A stretch of DNA of 64,000 nt from Phoronis australis. Its lineage: Eukaryota; Phoronida; Phoronidae. This document shows positions 45,701-57,700 of this stretch, one piece after another. The stretch is from assembly GCA_002633005.1 (NCBI GenBank), contig NMRA01000004.1:832802-896801 (forward strand). Direction: 5' to 3'. The translations under genes and the position numbers were made by a program. The notes beneath the pieces were generated by a model, which was not told where the DNA came from, did not search any database, and was given only the letters and a program-made list of their open reading frames with translations. The stretch's first letter is position 1. Every line of letters begins with the position of its first letter.

Positions 45701-48700
45701 GTAGTAGATTGAAACAGGAAGTTTTGAGTAGTGGAGTGTCCGATTGCAAGCAAAGGTTCATACCAAAGATTATGTACACCAACGCCACAGGTTCTTCGCA
45801 GTGTGGAGAATCACGCAGTGGTTTGCGGAGGTATGAACGTCGGGTCATTCACGACATTGGATTACGAAGAAAATCTCGATACTTATAGAAACTTATTGGT
45901 ATTTTTAACAAGAATTCATGATCCGCTGTATGTTGTTCAACCAACGCTTAAATTTCTCACCGGTGCATATCCTTCCGGGATTAGCCGTGTTTTCGTCTGC
46001 AAATCCCAATTTGCAGAAACAAGTAAATGTCCCCTCTGTATTTGTGCAGTTTGCATGCACTGAACAATCGTGCGCACCAGCAGCACATTCGTCGAAATCT
46101 AAAACAGAAACCATGTACATGTACCATTGGTGTCAGTGGTAATTAGGCTGCAACTACGAGGAACTTTAACCGTTTTGGAACCGTATTCCTGAACATTGGA
46201 TCTGGCATTCAACGTCTGCATGTATTCGCTGATCATATCTAATCAATCTTTCGCAGTAAGAGTTAAATATCACTGCAAGTGAAAGGCATGGTCGTGAGAC
46301 ACCTGACACATCCCACGGATTTCTCGGGAAAACCTGAAGCTCGTCATGACTTGGAGTTGAGCCTCAGGTCTCACAATTAGCACGATATTTTGTCAGTTAC
46401 AGCTCAGACAAAGCACTTCATCGTCATCGTCGCCACCTAAATGTACGAACCTAGAGTAAAAGTATCGGACTATAAGCCTATAAACTTGTGATTTTTTAAT
46501 GCTACGTGTACCGGAGCAGGGTTCTTCATGTGTTGCAAATATCCGCTATCATAGGAAATTATTCAACTGCTATTTAAGCACATACAAAGCCTTATTCACA
46601 CAATTTTTACAATATTTCACATATATGTCTAGCAAAATTACCCATCTTCATTCTCTGGGAACTTCAAATACGAAGTACCGTGTAATAAGAAAAAGATTTA
46701 GCAGAACCACCTTTGAACCGCACAACCGCGTGGAAATTTGTTTACTAATCCGAGGCATGAACGCATGCAGGGATGGGCTCGGGAGGTTCGAGGTCACAGG
46801 TTTCGGGGTCGTCACTCAAATCGAGTCTCCCGACAGGCACACGGCAGCTCGATATGTACCTTCAGTTCTTTTATTCACCGAGTTGCCTTATAATAGAAAG
46901 ACGCCGGGGAAAACGAAGACGAAACGTAATTTTCATCCTGAGGAAGTTGTGTGTCTGCATCCATACGACCGTTGAGAACGAATGCTACGAGTGGCCTCAG
47001 TTTGTGTTCACGAACACAACAAATTGTGAAAAGAGATAAATCCTCACCCAAATGCATTAATGTAATAGATAATTTGACCTTTCAATGTTTCGATCTCATG
47101 CTGACGACGTGCTTTAACACCAACTCGATTTCTAGATTTCATATCAGTCTCTCGGCGCGTAGTACGCATAAAAATGAATTATTGACCTACTTTAAAGTGG
47201 ACCACAATGCACCACTATTAATATGTTAGCTCCGCTCATGTGGATTCATGCATTGGAAAGCGACTTGGCTAGTTAAACGTTTCCGTGATCTTTAAAGAGT
47301 TCCCACCATGACCCTGTGCCTCAAAAAGGAATTTTATTATTACATCTTAACAGATTTAAAAATCTGATTTTTAAATCTGTTAAGATGTAATAATAGGCTA
47401 TTAAAATAGGCTATTAAAATAGCCTTTAATACACCTGTTGCTACGAAGCAATCTAAAATTTTTAAAAATATATTTTTCTGTTATCGAGTTTGTACGCAAT
47501 GGGTGGAAGACCGCCTCAGCCGTTGTTGTTTTACCAGTGCGATACTGAGGAGTTGTGAAGAAAGTCCGCGTTGAGACGTCTTTTTCAGACATGAAAAGGT
47601 GCGTTTGTGGAAACTGTGGTAACAACAACTTGACTGTGAACGTCTTAGTGTTCAAATTTCCTAAATACGTGAAAGTTGCACAAAAATGGCATCGGTTTGT
47701 CATGGGCGGCGCACCATAGGGGCCTGGGGTAGGGCTATAGCCCCCCACCTTTTTAGGGCAAAGCCGCCCATGGTCTATAGGCAGTGCAACACAGGAGGGC
47801 TGGGGGGGAGAGTTTAGCCCCCACTTTTTTCAGTGCTGCGCCACCCATGATTGTGCGTCGAACAAGAGTGTGGAGTGTCGGTGTGGAACATGAGATTCAG
47901 TTTGGCGTAAGCCACACTTTGATCGGCATATTTCAAAGAATCGTGTTTCGACCACACACATAAGCGGCGTTACAATGAAGGACTCACCACCAAGTAAGTG
48001 CATTTGCAAATTTTGTAAATAACGAACAAACTGCATCCATTCTAGGGCGAGTGATGCCAGGCCCTGGACCCCGATCCAGATCGAGTGCTACTACAAGTAC
48101 ATGTAGGCTTATGCATATTGTGTTTAGACTGTGCTCATTCCATCACGGCAATAGTGAATACGAGTAACCCAGGTTGGCTGTGGCCTTTGTCAGTAATTAT
48201 TAAGTGTCTATTTTGTGAGTATTGACCACCACTTGGTAGACTTAGTTGTGGCTTAAATAGGTCATCTCTCGTGCAAGTGGGTCGAGTTCATACGGCCTAA
48301 ACCCGACGAAAGTTCGCTAAATGGGAAATCGAATTCATTGTCTGATTCTTCAAGTACTTGAGTATAAGTGCCCGTATCCACTCTCTGCATAATAATTGTC
48401 CAATTCTCGCCTAATATTGTCATTGTCTTCTGACCTGCAGTGTTCCTGTATTGCAAATGATTGTCAAGCGGCCAACCGTCTTCCACCCATTGCATCATTT
48501 GGCGGGAAACTTAGAAATAAGTAATTTTTCTTCAAAATTAAAAAAGTTGCCACTATTTGGCATAAAAAAGTGCCTATTTAGCAAGATTTTATGGTATTCG
48601 ATTCATATTAGCTAACTGAAACCTGTAAAAGTAAGAAAATGCATGGTGGGAACTCTTTAAGTTAATTACGCACTGCGAATTCAGTTGACATTGCGCGAGA

Positions 48701-51700
48701 ATGTTGGGCGTATAGGTTATATTGAACGAAAAAAATTTCATCGAATTATTAACCAAAGACCTTGAAATTTTCACTTACCCCAACTTGATCGACTTTTTCT
48801 CGACTTCGGCAAATCGACTTTATTTGAACTTAGGAACACGAGTTCTCGAAAACAGCTCCATGGATTTTACTAAAGCTTTCCAAACTTAACATTTATTATC
48901 ATCAGAGTCTCAAAAACGGTCTAAGGATTTTTGATATAAAGGCCTAGTTTTTACGTAATGTAACAAAGACGAATATGACTGCCAAATTTTTCAAAAATAC
49001 GTTACGTTTTGTGAGCTGATTTGTCATAGAAAGGAAACGAAGAGACAAATCAAAAATTCCCAACAGCGTTTTTGAGCACACTGGTAAAGTTTTCAATCAA
49101 AAAGATATCATTAAAATCTACCGAGGGTTATTTTATTACGAACGTACTTTCTTAAAAATGAAAATTTGACTTAAAAAGGTGCTAACATAATTATAATAAT
49201 GGTACGTAAATATAAAACATTATTTGTATTTCGTGAGCCTTTTTCTTTCGAAAAATATATACTTTTTACTAGTTGTCAAAGTCTAGTTTTTTGCTATACT
49301 AGTTAGAATGGGTGCCATAAATAAGGTTTGAGATAACCTTAACTGGAGACAAATAAGAGATTGCAAAGATAGGCCTACCTAATGGAGTTGATACTGTGAT
49401 TGAAGAAGAATTCAAGCCCTCGAGTAAAGACGGTAGCGATGATGCCCGTGATGAGTTTTGAAGAGCATTGAAAAGCAAGGGGAGCTGTTTGGTCAGTTCC
49501 TCCCCTACAAAAGAGCGACTCAACGCTGTTTGCTGCTGTGTCACACCAAAGATCAGACTGTATGTTGGTATTACACTCCCGCAAGCAATCGATAGGATCT
49601 CCGCTCCCGAATAAGAAGAGGATAGGGCACTGGACGTGTAGACAGCATCCAGCTGCAACGAATTGGGAAGCAGCGAAGTCAGTGGTGTTTAGTTTAGGAG
49701 CCTTGCAACAGTCACATACAAACATGTATGAAGTATCTTACTATTTCTGAAGTCAATGACCTATTTTTTTGGAATCGGAGAACTTGTTCATTGGTTTAGA
49801 GAATGAATTGTATAACGAAAAAACAGTCAGTTTGGGCATGTTTGAATACATGAATACTTTATCCAATACAATAAATAAATGCGCAAGTTCATTTATTTGA
49901 ATCCACAAAAGAGAGCGGCAACTTTCCATCTATAAAAACATGTACATGTATACACACATGGTCTATTCAAATGAGCTCCTTAGATTGGTTACATCTTTTC
50001 TGACATACGTATGACATTGTACTCTAATGTTTTGTACTTACACCGGCGACAACAGCATTTCTAATCGTTTGGTACTGAAGCGATGAAGGATTGTTTGCCC
50101 AGGAGATTTCGCATTTGACTTGCAGCAAAGTCATCTTTCCCTCAAATGTTCGTTTGCCTGGAGATAAATAGAGTTTACTGCGATTTGATTGTTCAGACTA
50201 CCTATCTGTATTTTTGATGTTCATAAACTAAACAGAAATACACGAGTGTGAACAGCTACAAATATTGAACGCTATCATTTCAAATGGTGAGCAGGACTAA
50301 CTTGCATTGAGCTCTTAAAAGTAGTGTGTTGGAACGCAATTCCTTCCCCAATACTATTTTAAATGTTACGTCAACTTACCCTTTTCACAATTAGTGCCTA
50401 TCCTGTCAGCTGTGCATTGACATTTGTAACCACCACTAATGTCGCTACACGTGCCGCCATTCTGGCACGGTTTGTCAGCACACGAATTTTGAAGCCCCGT
50501 CGTTAGCGAAGGTTGAGATGGTGACGTTGTCGTCGTTTGAATTTCCTGTTTTGGCGTAGTCGTCCCTCTCTTTGTTGTGAGCGTCTCTGACCTCGTTGTC
50601 GACTGATGGGGAGTTGTGTTACTCGTAGGCATTTGCTGAGTTGTCGACAAAGAATGGACAGTCGATTGATCTGAAGACGTTGTTGAAATAGAAGGAGATG
50701 AAGTGTTCGGCTCTTCACTAGATGTCGCTAAATCTGGTGTAGTCAATTCTACACTTGTCGTTTGAGGCATAGTCGCAGACAGAGAATCGTTCGTCGAGAG
50801 AACAAGGGGCGTTGTTGCACTTGTATTCGTTACCAATGATTGCGTTGTTAGAGCATCACTTGCCGTCGTCGACTGTGTGGTCAAAGATACTGTGCCATTT
50901 GGTGATCTCGTGCCATTGGTAGACACTGTAATTCCTGAGGTTGTAGATGTTGCTACTTTTATGGTAATCGTCTCTGACCTCGTTGTCTCTGTTGATGATG
51001 CAACAGTTGAAGTAGACTCTTCCATCTTCGTAGACGTAATAGTTTCACCCATTGTTATTGCTGTTGTTTGAAGTTCTGAATGAGAAGTCGCACCCGTTGC
51101 TTGAGTAGATTGTGCGCCAGTTGAGCCTACCTCAATAGTTGCTGAAGTCGAAGACAAAGTAGTGTTCATGCTGGAAGTTGTAATTTCGTCAGCAGTTGTC
51201 GACTGACTGAGAGTTGTGTTACTCGTGGGCATTTGTTGAGTTGTCGACAGCGAGTGGTCAGTCGACCGATTTGAAGACGTTGTTGAAGTAGAAGGGGATG
51301 TAGTGTTAGGCTCTTCACTAGATGTCGTTAAACCTGATGTCAATTCTGCACTTGTCGTTTGTGGCGTAGTCGCAGAGAAAGAATCGTTTGTCGAGAGAAC
51401 ACTGGGCGTTGTTGCACTTGTTATCGTTACCACTGATTGCGTTGTTAGAGCATCACTTGTCGTCGCCGACTGTGTCGTCAAAGATACTGTGTCATTTGGT
51501 GATTCCGTGCCACTGGTAGACACTGTAAATCCTGAGGTTGTAGTCGATTCTTGTGACGTTACAGTCGATTCTCGTGACGTTGTGGTCGGTTCTTGTAAGG
51601 ATGTAGTTGAGTCTTTTGACACATTAGTCAATTCCTCTGACGTTGTCGACAAATTCATTGATACAGTAGTAGATTTGTGTGACGTTGTACCAGAGTGAGA

Positions 51701-54700
51701 CACCGTGGTTACGCCTGTTGTGTCTGTGATTGTACTTGTTGCCATGCTTGTGGTAGTTTGCCTCTTAACACAGGACAACCCATCGCCTACGAAGCCTTCG
51801 ATACAAGCACACGTGTAATTACCAATACTATCAATACACGTGGCATTAGCATGGCATCGGTTGCTTGTATTGGATGCACACTCGTTGATGTTTTCACAAA
51901 TTGTTCCATTTCCTGTGAAACCCTTATTACAGTAACATTTGTACGAGCCTGGAATATCTGTGCACGTCGCGTTAGAATGGCAAACATCGCGAGAACATTC
52001 GTCAACATTACTACAAGATGTTCCGTTTCCTTTATAGCCATCCTTACAAGAACACTCATAAGAACCATCGTTATTGTAACAAATCCCTTGTGGATGGCAG
52101 TCGTTATTTTCCTGACATTCCTAAATAATGAAAACATACATTTCAAAATAGTTGAGAAGATACAGGCAGTCGTTTATGGTTCCGGTTTTATTAATTTAAA
52201 TGTTTCTTTAATACTTCTAAATTTCCATCTACCTTACTGTTGTAAAGTCTAAGACTTTCTCTGTTAAGCTGTTTGGTTGAACTGTACATGTTTATATGTT
52301 CCGTCGATGCAAAGTAGTTATTCAATAAACATATGTACATGTACATTTGAAGTTGTATACAGTCCTGCGTTGTAAGTGGACACGAGTAGGAAAGCAAAAG
52401 AGAACGACATATAATGTGTCAGTAGATTATAGCTCAGAACAAAAAGTTTTCTACTTACGTCGATATCGGTACATGTGTCGAACCCGTTGCCAAGGTAACC
52501 AGGATTGCACAGGCATTTGTAACTCCCCTCTACATTAGTGCACGTGGCATTGGTGTGACATGACTCATCAGACTGGCATTCGTCAATGTCCAGACAGGTG
52601 ATGCCATCTCCACTATATCCGGTCCTGCACGTGCAAGTGTAGTTTCCTATAGTGTTCGCGCATATGGCGTTTGAGTTGCACGTACTGTCTCCTGTGGCGC
52701 ATTCGTCCAAATCTGATGAGAAAACAAACGGGAATAACACATGCGTGTAATGTCAGTTCAAGTATGTGTAAACAAGCCCGACATTTTGAGGCATGAATAT
52801 GCGTATATAGCTACATTAAATAGTACCCAAGAAGGTCAGACTCTTCTATTAGGAAACATCTACAGAGTAGCTCTGGGCGCCCCTTGATGACAGTCTAGAA
52901 ATTTTGATTTTTGGCATGACGAGAACAGCATTGTTCAACAAGCGCCTCAACAGTTCAGAGAAAATTTTGAAAACTCAAAGTATGCTAAACGGGCAAACGT
53001 GAACTACTCTTTTAGCTGCTTGCACTGCAACTGGTGGGGAAAGACCACCTACTAAGAGCCATGGCATGCTATACGCAACAATGGGTGTATGATTTTTTAA
53101 TTGATTCCTGGTTTTGTCTTTAAAAATTGACGCCAATGATGCATTAGCAGCTAACAGACCGAGGATTGGTTGAAATCTTCAAAGTGTTTATTATCATTTT
53201 ATTAAATTTATCGATTTATTTAGTCGCTCCATTAAACACTTGCCTTGGTGATTCTGCCATTGATATCATGTTAACACATCTATTGATGCATTTGCGGCTT
53301 CATGGAACACGATGTCTGCCATTATACATGCATTTTGCATGATTAAATACTTATGCCAATTACATATGCTTAATTCATGTATGCTCATATACATGAGCAC
53401 ACACACGCACGCACACACACGCGCGCCTGGTGTGTGTGTGTGTTTGACGTGTGTCCATAATCATCCAACTCTCAGCAATAGATCTTATTCAGCAGTCGCA
53501 ATTTTAGCAGTAAGCCAGTAAGCCGCTTTTTAGGTTCAAAAACAATGCATCTGAGACTTAAATATAACGAGGCAAGCAAAAAATCACGCTTTGTGCTGCT
53601 ATTGTTTTTAAAACCTGAACTGAGGCACAGTTTTAAAAAGGCTACTGCGTGAGTACGGTGTTCAAATTCGGCCGATTGTTGCGTATCGTGAATCCTTTCA
53701 AATCGAACTGAAGGTAGTTTTCGGCGTGAACAAGTACGGTGTAAATAATTCGATGATTTAGAACAGTCTTGTACTCACCCACGCATGCTCCCGATGACCT
53801 GACGAATCCACTTTTGCAGACACACGAGTATGATCCGTTGGTATTGATGCACTGAGAGTTATTGGAGCAGACTCCCTCCTGAATACACTCATTTACGTCC
53901 GAGCTACATTGGTAACCGCCCCAACCAGCGGTGCAGTTTGTACAACCAACTGAGGCGCTGCAAATGGAAGCCCGGCTACCACACTCGCAAAGATTAGCAC
54001 AGTTTGGTCCCCAGTGGAGCGCGTCGCAGACTAGAAACAAAGTTGAGCACGTCAGCCAAATCGGTTCGACTTTCGTATAGGCTACATGTACATTATACAG
54101 TGCACAGAACTTTTTCGGGATCACTTATTTTTTGCTGTGAAAGTGACTAGCGTCAAACAATAAGAGGAGCAACGCGAAGTGTTGATATGCACCCACCAAG
54201 TGCATCGCACATAGCGCAGATACAAGGGATGATTACTATTTCAAACATTCGTGTTAAATGGAGCAAAGATAGTAAGCATAAAATAGCCTTTAGGGGTGTA
54301 TAGCAAGTCAGCAATGCTCTCATTAATAGGAACACATCTGCCAAGACTGTAAAAATTAAACCAGACGACACAGTGGTAGTCAGATACGTACAAACGCCAC
54401 CACCTGCTGTCACGCTCAGAGAAGTACAATTTCCAAATTTCGTAAAGATCCTGAAGACAAAAATGAGGTGCGGACGCGCAAAAAACAAACTGCCACTTGG
54501 GGGAGCCATTAGCAGTCAAACTGTCCAAAAATCGTCAACCATGCTCTTCCCAGTAGGAACATATGAACTAATTCTCCAAGGATTCTAAGAGTGATTTAGC
54601 TGATGGCGAGATGGACGCCAAGAACGATCTACGACATAATAAAAACTGTCACTAGGAGGCGCACATTACGTAAAATTCATTTGAAAACGAAAAAAAGTGG

Positions 54701-57700
54701 TCGCCTCATTAATATAGAAACCAACTTGCCAAATTTCATAAAAATCAGTCAATGAGCTTCAAAAATAGAAGAAAACAGAAGAAAACAGAAAAAAATAAAA
54801 TTGCCACTGGGGGCATAACAGGAGTCGGATGCGTCCGGACATCATCGTCATTCTTTGTTACCTTCATAGAGAGAGTTCAGGGGATAGCCACGAACGCAAA
54901 GAAAACAAAACTGCCACTACGAGGCGCCAAAGTAGTTAGAACTGTCCAAAATTCCTCAGCTGTCTTCTTTCCTGTAAGAGTGATTTGACCGATAGGGAGG
55001 CGGACGCCCAAAAAGCGGACTCAAAAATAATAAAAACGGTCACCAAGTGACGTGCACTACGTCAAATCCATCTGAAATCTATTTTCCATACGAATCCATC
55101 CAGGAACTCCAAACATACAGAGGAAAATAGAAAAAAAGATAATTGCCACTAGCGGGCACACCGGTAGTTAGATCCGTCCAAAAGTCATCGTCAATAGTTG
55201 CCACCTTCATACAGTATAACTACACTTGCCAATTTTTGCGAAAATCGTGCAGAGTGCTTAGGAGGTACATCCATGGAAGCAAAAAACAAAACTGCCACTA
55301 GGAAGAGCCACTGTGGTCAGAGCCTTCTGAAAATTATCTTCAGTCGTCCTATTTCCAGTAGAAACGTACATGCCGATTTCCATAATCACCCTTACAGTGG
55401 TCTAGCCTATATAGAGGCGAACGGCAAAAAAACAAATTCGAAAAACCATAAAAATGGTCACCAGGTGGCGGAAAATACGTTGAATACGTTCAAAAATGTA
55501 AAGATAGTGTTATCTTCCTAATAGATACTTATTTGCCAAATTTCATGAAATCCCGTTAAGGAACGCCTAAGAAACAGAGGCAACCGTAAAAACTAAAAAT
55601 GCCATTAGGGCCGGGGCACACCGGCAGTCGTATCCGTCCGAAAATTTGCTCATGCCGCCCATAATAGGAACACATCTGCAAAATTCCATGAACATACATT
55701 AAGGGTTTTGGAGATACAGCAGAGGACGTCGAACGCCAGACGGGCGGACGGATGGACAGACAGATAAAATAGCATAATGAGCTCACATATAAATATGAGG
55801 GCGCACAGAAATTACCTCATCGTTAAATGACGGTTTAACCGGGTTAAAGAGAAACTTGGTATGACAAGTGAAATACATTGCCCACTACCAAATGGGATGT
55901 TAAGAAACTTGACGTCAACTTTGAGTCTCAGTTTCCCCTAACTCGCCAATTGGATTTGGTGATATCTAACCATTTAGGGTTGAAATCAAATAACTTTGAG
56001 AATAACTCTTCAATCTTCTGAGGATTTTTCTGTAAAAATGCTGCTTTTTCGGGTTACATTACAGGTGGATAACTAAGAGTGCCAGAAATGAACAATTCCT
56101 TACGTTTACAACTCTTCGTGTCGTCTGCCAACTTGTAGCCATCACTGCAGCTGCACGTGTAACCGCCGATCGTGTTATTGCAGTGTTGGTCGCAGTACTC
56201 GCTGGCGTTGTCACATTCGTTTACATCTGTGAAAAGAGATTACACTTTACTATTCAGCTGGTATCTCACCAATGTATGTAAATACTAAGCATACAAGGGG
56301 GAACTCAATATTCGTTCAGTTGCGCTAATGAAGGACTGGTCCTGTTTCGTAACTTTGACCAACGAATTGAGTCCGGTACGTATAACCATAAAGGAGGTGT
56401 TAAGTACATGTACGTGTTGCTTATAAGGGTGACTTTTCCACGACCATTTTACATAAGAATTAAGGTGGCTGCCTTTTTGGGCAAAAGTTCGACAGTCAGA
56501 TAGATATATTATTTTTAAAACTTTCTTGACACCTAGTCTTGTTCCGTGACAGGTATAAATGGCTAGAAATTCATTTCCGATTTGAGGAAGCTGCTTGTCA
56601 CCGTAGTGTTTTGATTACTAAACTATCTCCCATTATACTGCATAGCTCCCCACGTCAGTGTTTGGTACTTGTGATGCCATGGTCCTTGTATCCGGTTTGT
56701 CAAGATGGCCGTTCTGCAATGTATATCTGTCCACTGAACTTCAGTTTCCAGTCCAAGTAATATTACAATAAAGAATTCAATGGCAAGTGTGGACTGGCGC
56801 TCGTGAATATCTACGTCATACATTCGCTCAGCTGGAACCGTTGTTACATTAAAAATAATAGCAGGCGGTCCGATACACATTAATAGATTACAACATCGCT
56901 GACAATGCAGTTTGAAAATAGGTCCCTCGTGCTGTCCTCGTTCCACCGGTACCGACGTGACTGTCAGTGGCGATCATGTAGTTCAATCTATGTAATTTTT
57001 GCCTTATTATACATAGGGCACTGGGGCTTTCTACATCTATATGCACTTGTACCTACCTTCACAGGTGACATTGTCTGTTGCCAGAGCGTAGCCCAATTCA
57101 CAGCCGCAACTGGAATCCTTGGAAGTTTCGTTCCATATACAGAAGTTGCCACATGTCAAATTATTAGCCGAGCAGAGTGTTTCATTAATACCTAAAGAAC
57201 ACAATTAATACATGTGAGTTTGAGCGGACATGTTTTACTACGTGGTGTTTGAGCGGACATGTTTTACTACGTGGTGTTTGAGCTCAATGATAAACAGCTA
57301 TTTCATTTAGCTGTGTTACCAGAACTTTCTGATTCACAGCTCAGTGACAGCTTATTTACTATACGCCATGACCATTATAATTTGTTGAAGAAGAGTTTAC
57401 TTCACCAGTAGCTTCATCATGGATAACACACGTTTCTATGAAGTAATATTCTCGATTTAGCGGATCTAACAACTGTTTTCTGAAAACCGCAGGCAGAGTT
57501 ACCAAGAGCGCATGTCACTTTATCATCCAACAAGTTGTAGCCATGGTAACATCCACAGTTGTAAGATCCCTGGTTGTTGTTGCACACTTGGGTACAAGGG
57601 TTGTTTAGGTGGCACTCGTTAACATCTGAAAAATATGAAATACCACACATAATGTACAGCACGTGACGCGTGCCTTAGTCAATATACCATCAGAGCTCTT

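Larger units (their letters stand above)
47296..48656 (+). mobile_element. TTAA-flanked DNA transposon with THAP-like frame (Kolobok-like)
   Basis: AGAGTTCCCACCATG (47296-47310) and its exact reverse complement (48642-48656) are terminal inverted repeats. TTAA lies directly outside both ends (47292-47295 and 48657-48660). The insertion splits an R1 repeat whose other copy is intact at 11145-11148. Inside, a frame from ATG 47591 reads [19 protein letters not shown] and AQKWHRFV, like the N-terminal half of a THAP zinc finger. TTAA target duplications and THAP domains are features of the Kolobok superfamily. piggyBac also uses TTAA but its ends usually start CCC. The element is too short and broken to be autonomous. 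It lies in a mucin-gene intron, opposite to the gene's strand. Confidence 0.7.
46498..49343 (-). repeat. Dispersed repeat R1, interrupted copy (mucin-gene intron)
   Basis: On the minus strand it follows 10449-11934 from GTTAAGGTTAT to GTAGCATT. Total length 2846 bp, of which 1365 bp (element plus one TTAA) is insertion, leaving about 1481 bp against 1486 bp in the other copy. The repeat begins about 35 bp inside the intron after the SEA exon. Confidence 0.8.

Noticed and set aside
47401-47748. 115-residue minus-strand frame (begins [14 protein letters not shown])
   Set aside because: It runs through the TTAA element and the 75-bp dimer in antisense to the THAP-like frame; no conserved features.
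50877-51698. Plus-strand Val/Asp-rich frames (64 and 131 residues)
   Set aside because: Antisense of the Thr/Ser-rich mucin coding exon; composition mirrors its codons.
51695-52252. 185-residue plus-strand Cys/Thr/Ile-rich frame
   Set aside because: Antisense of three EGF modules whose splice phases and cysteine spacing support the minus strand.
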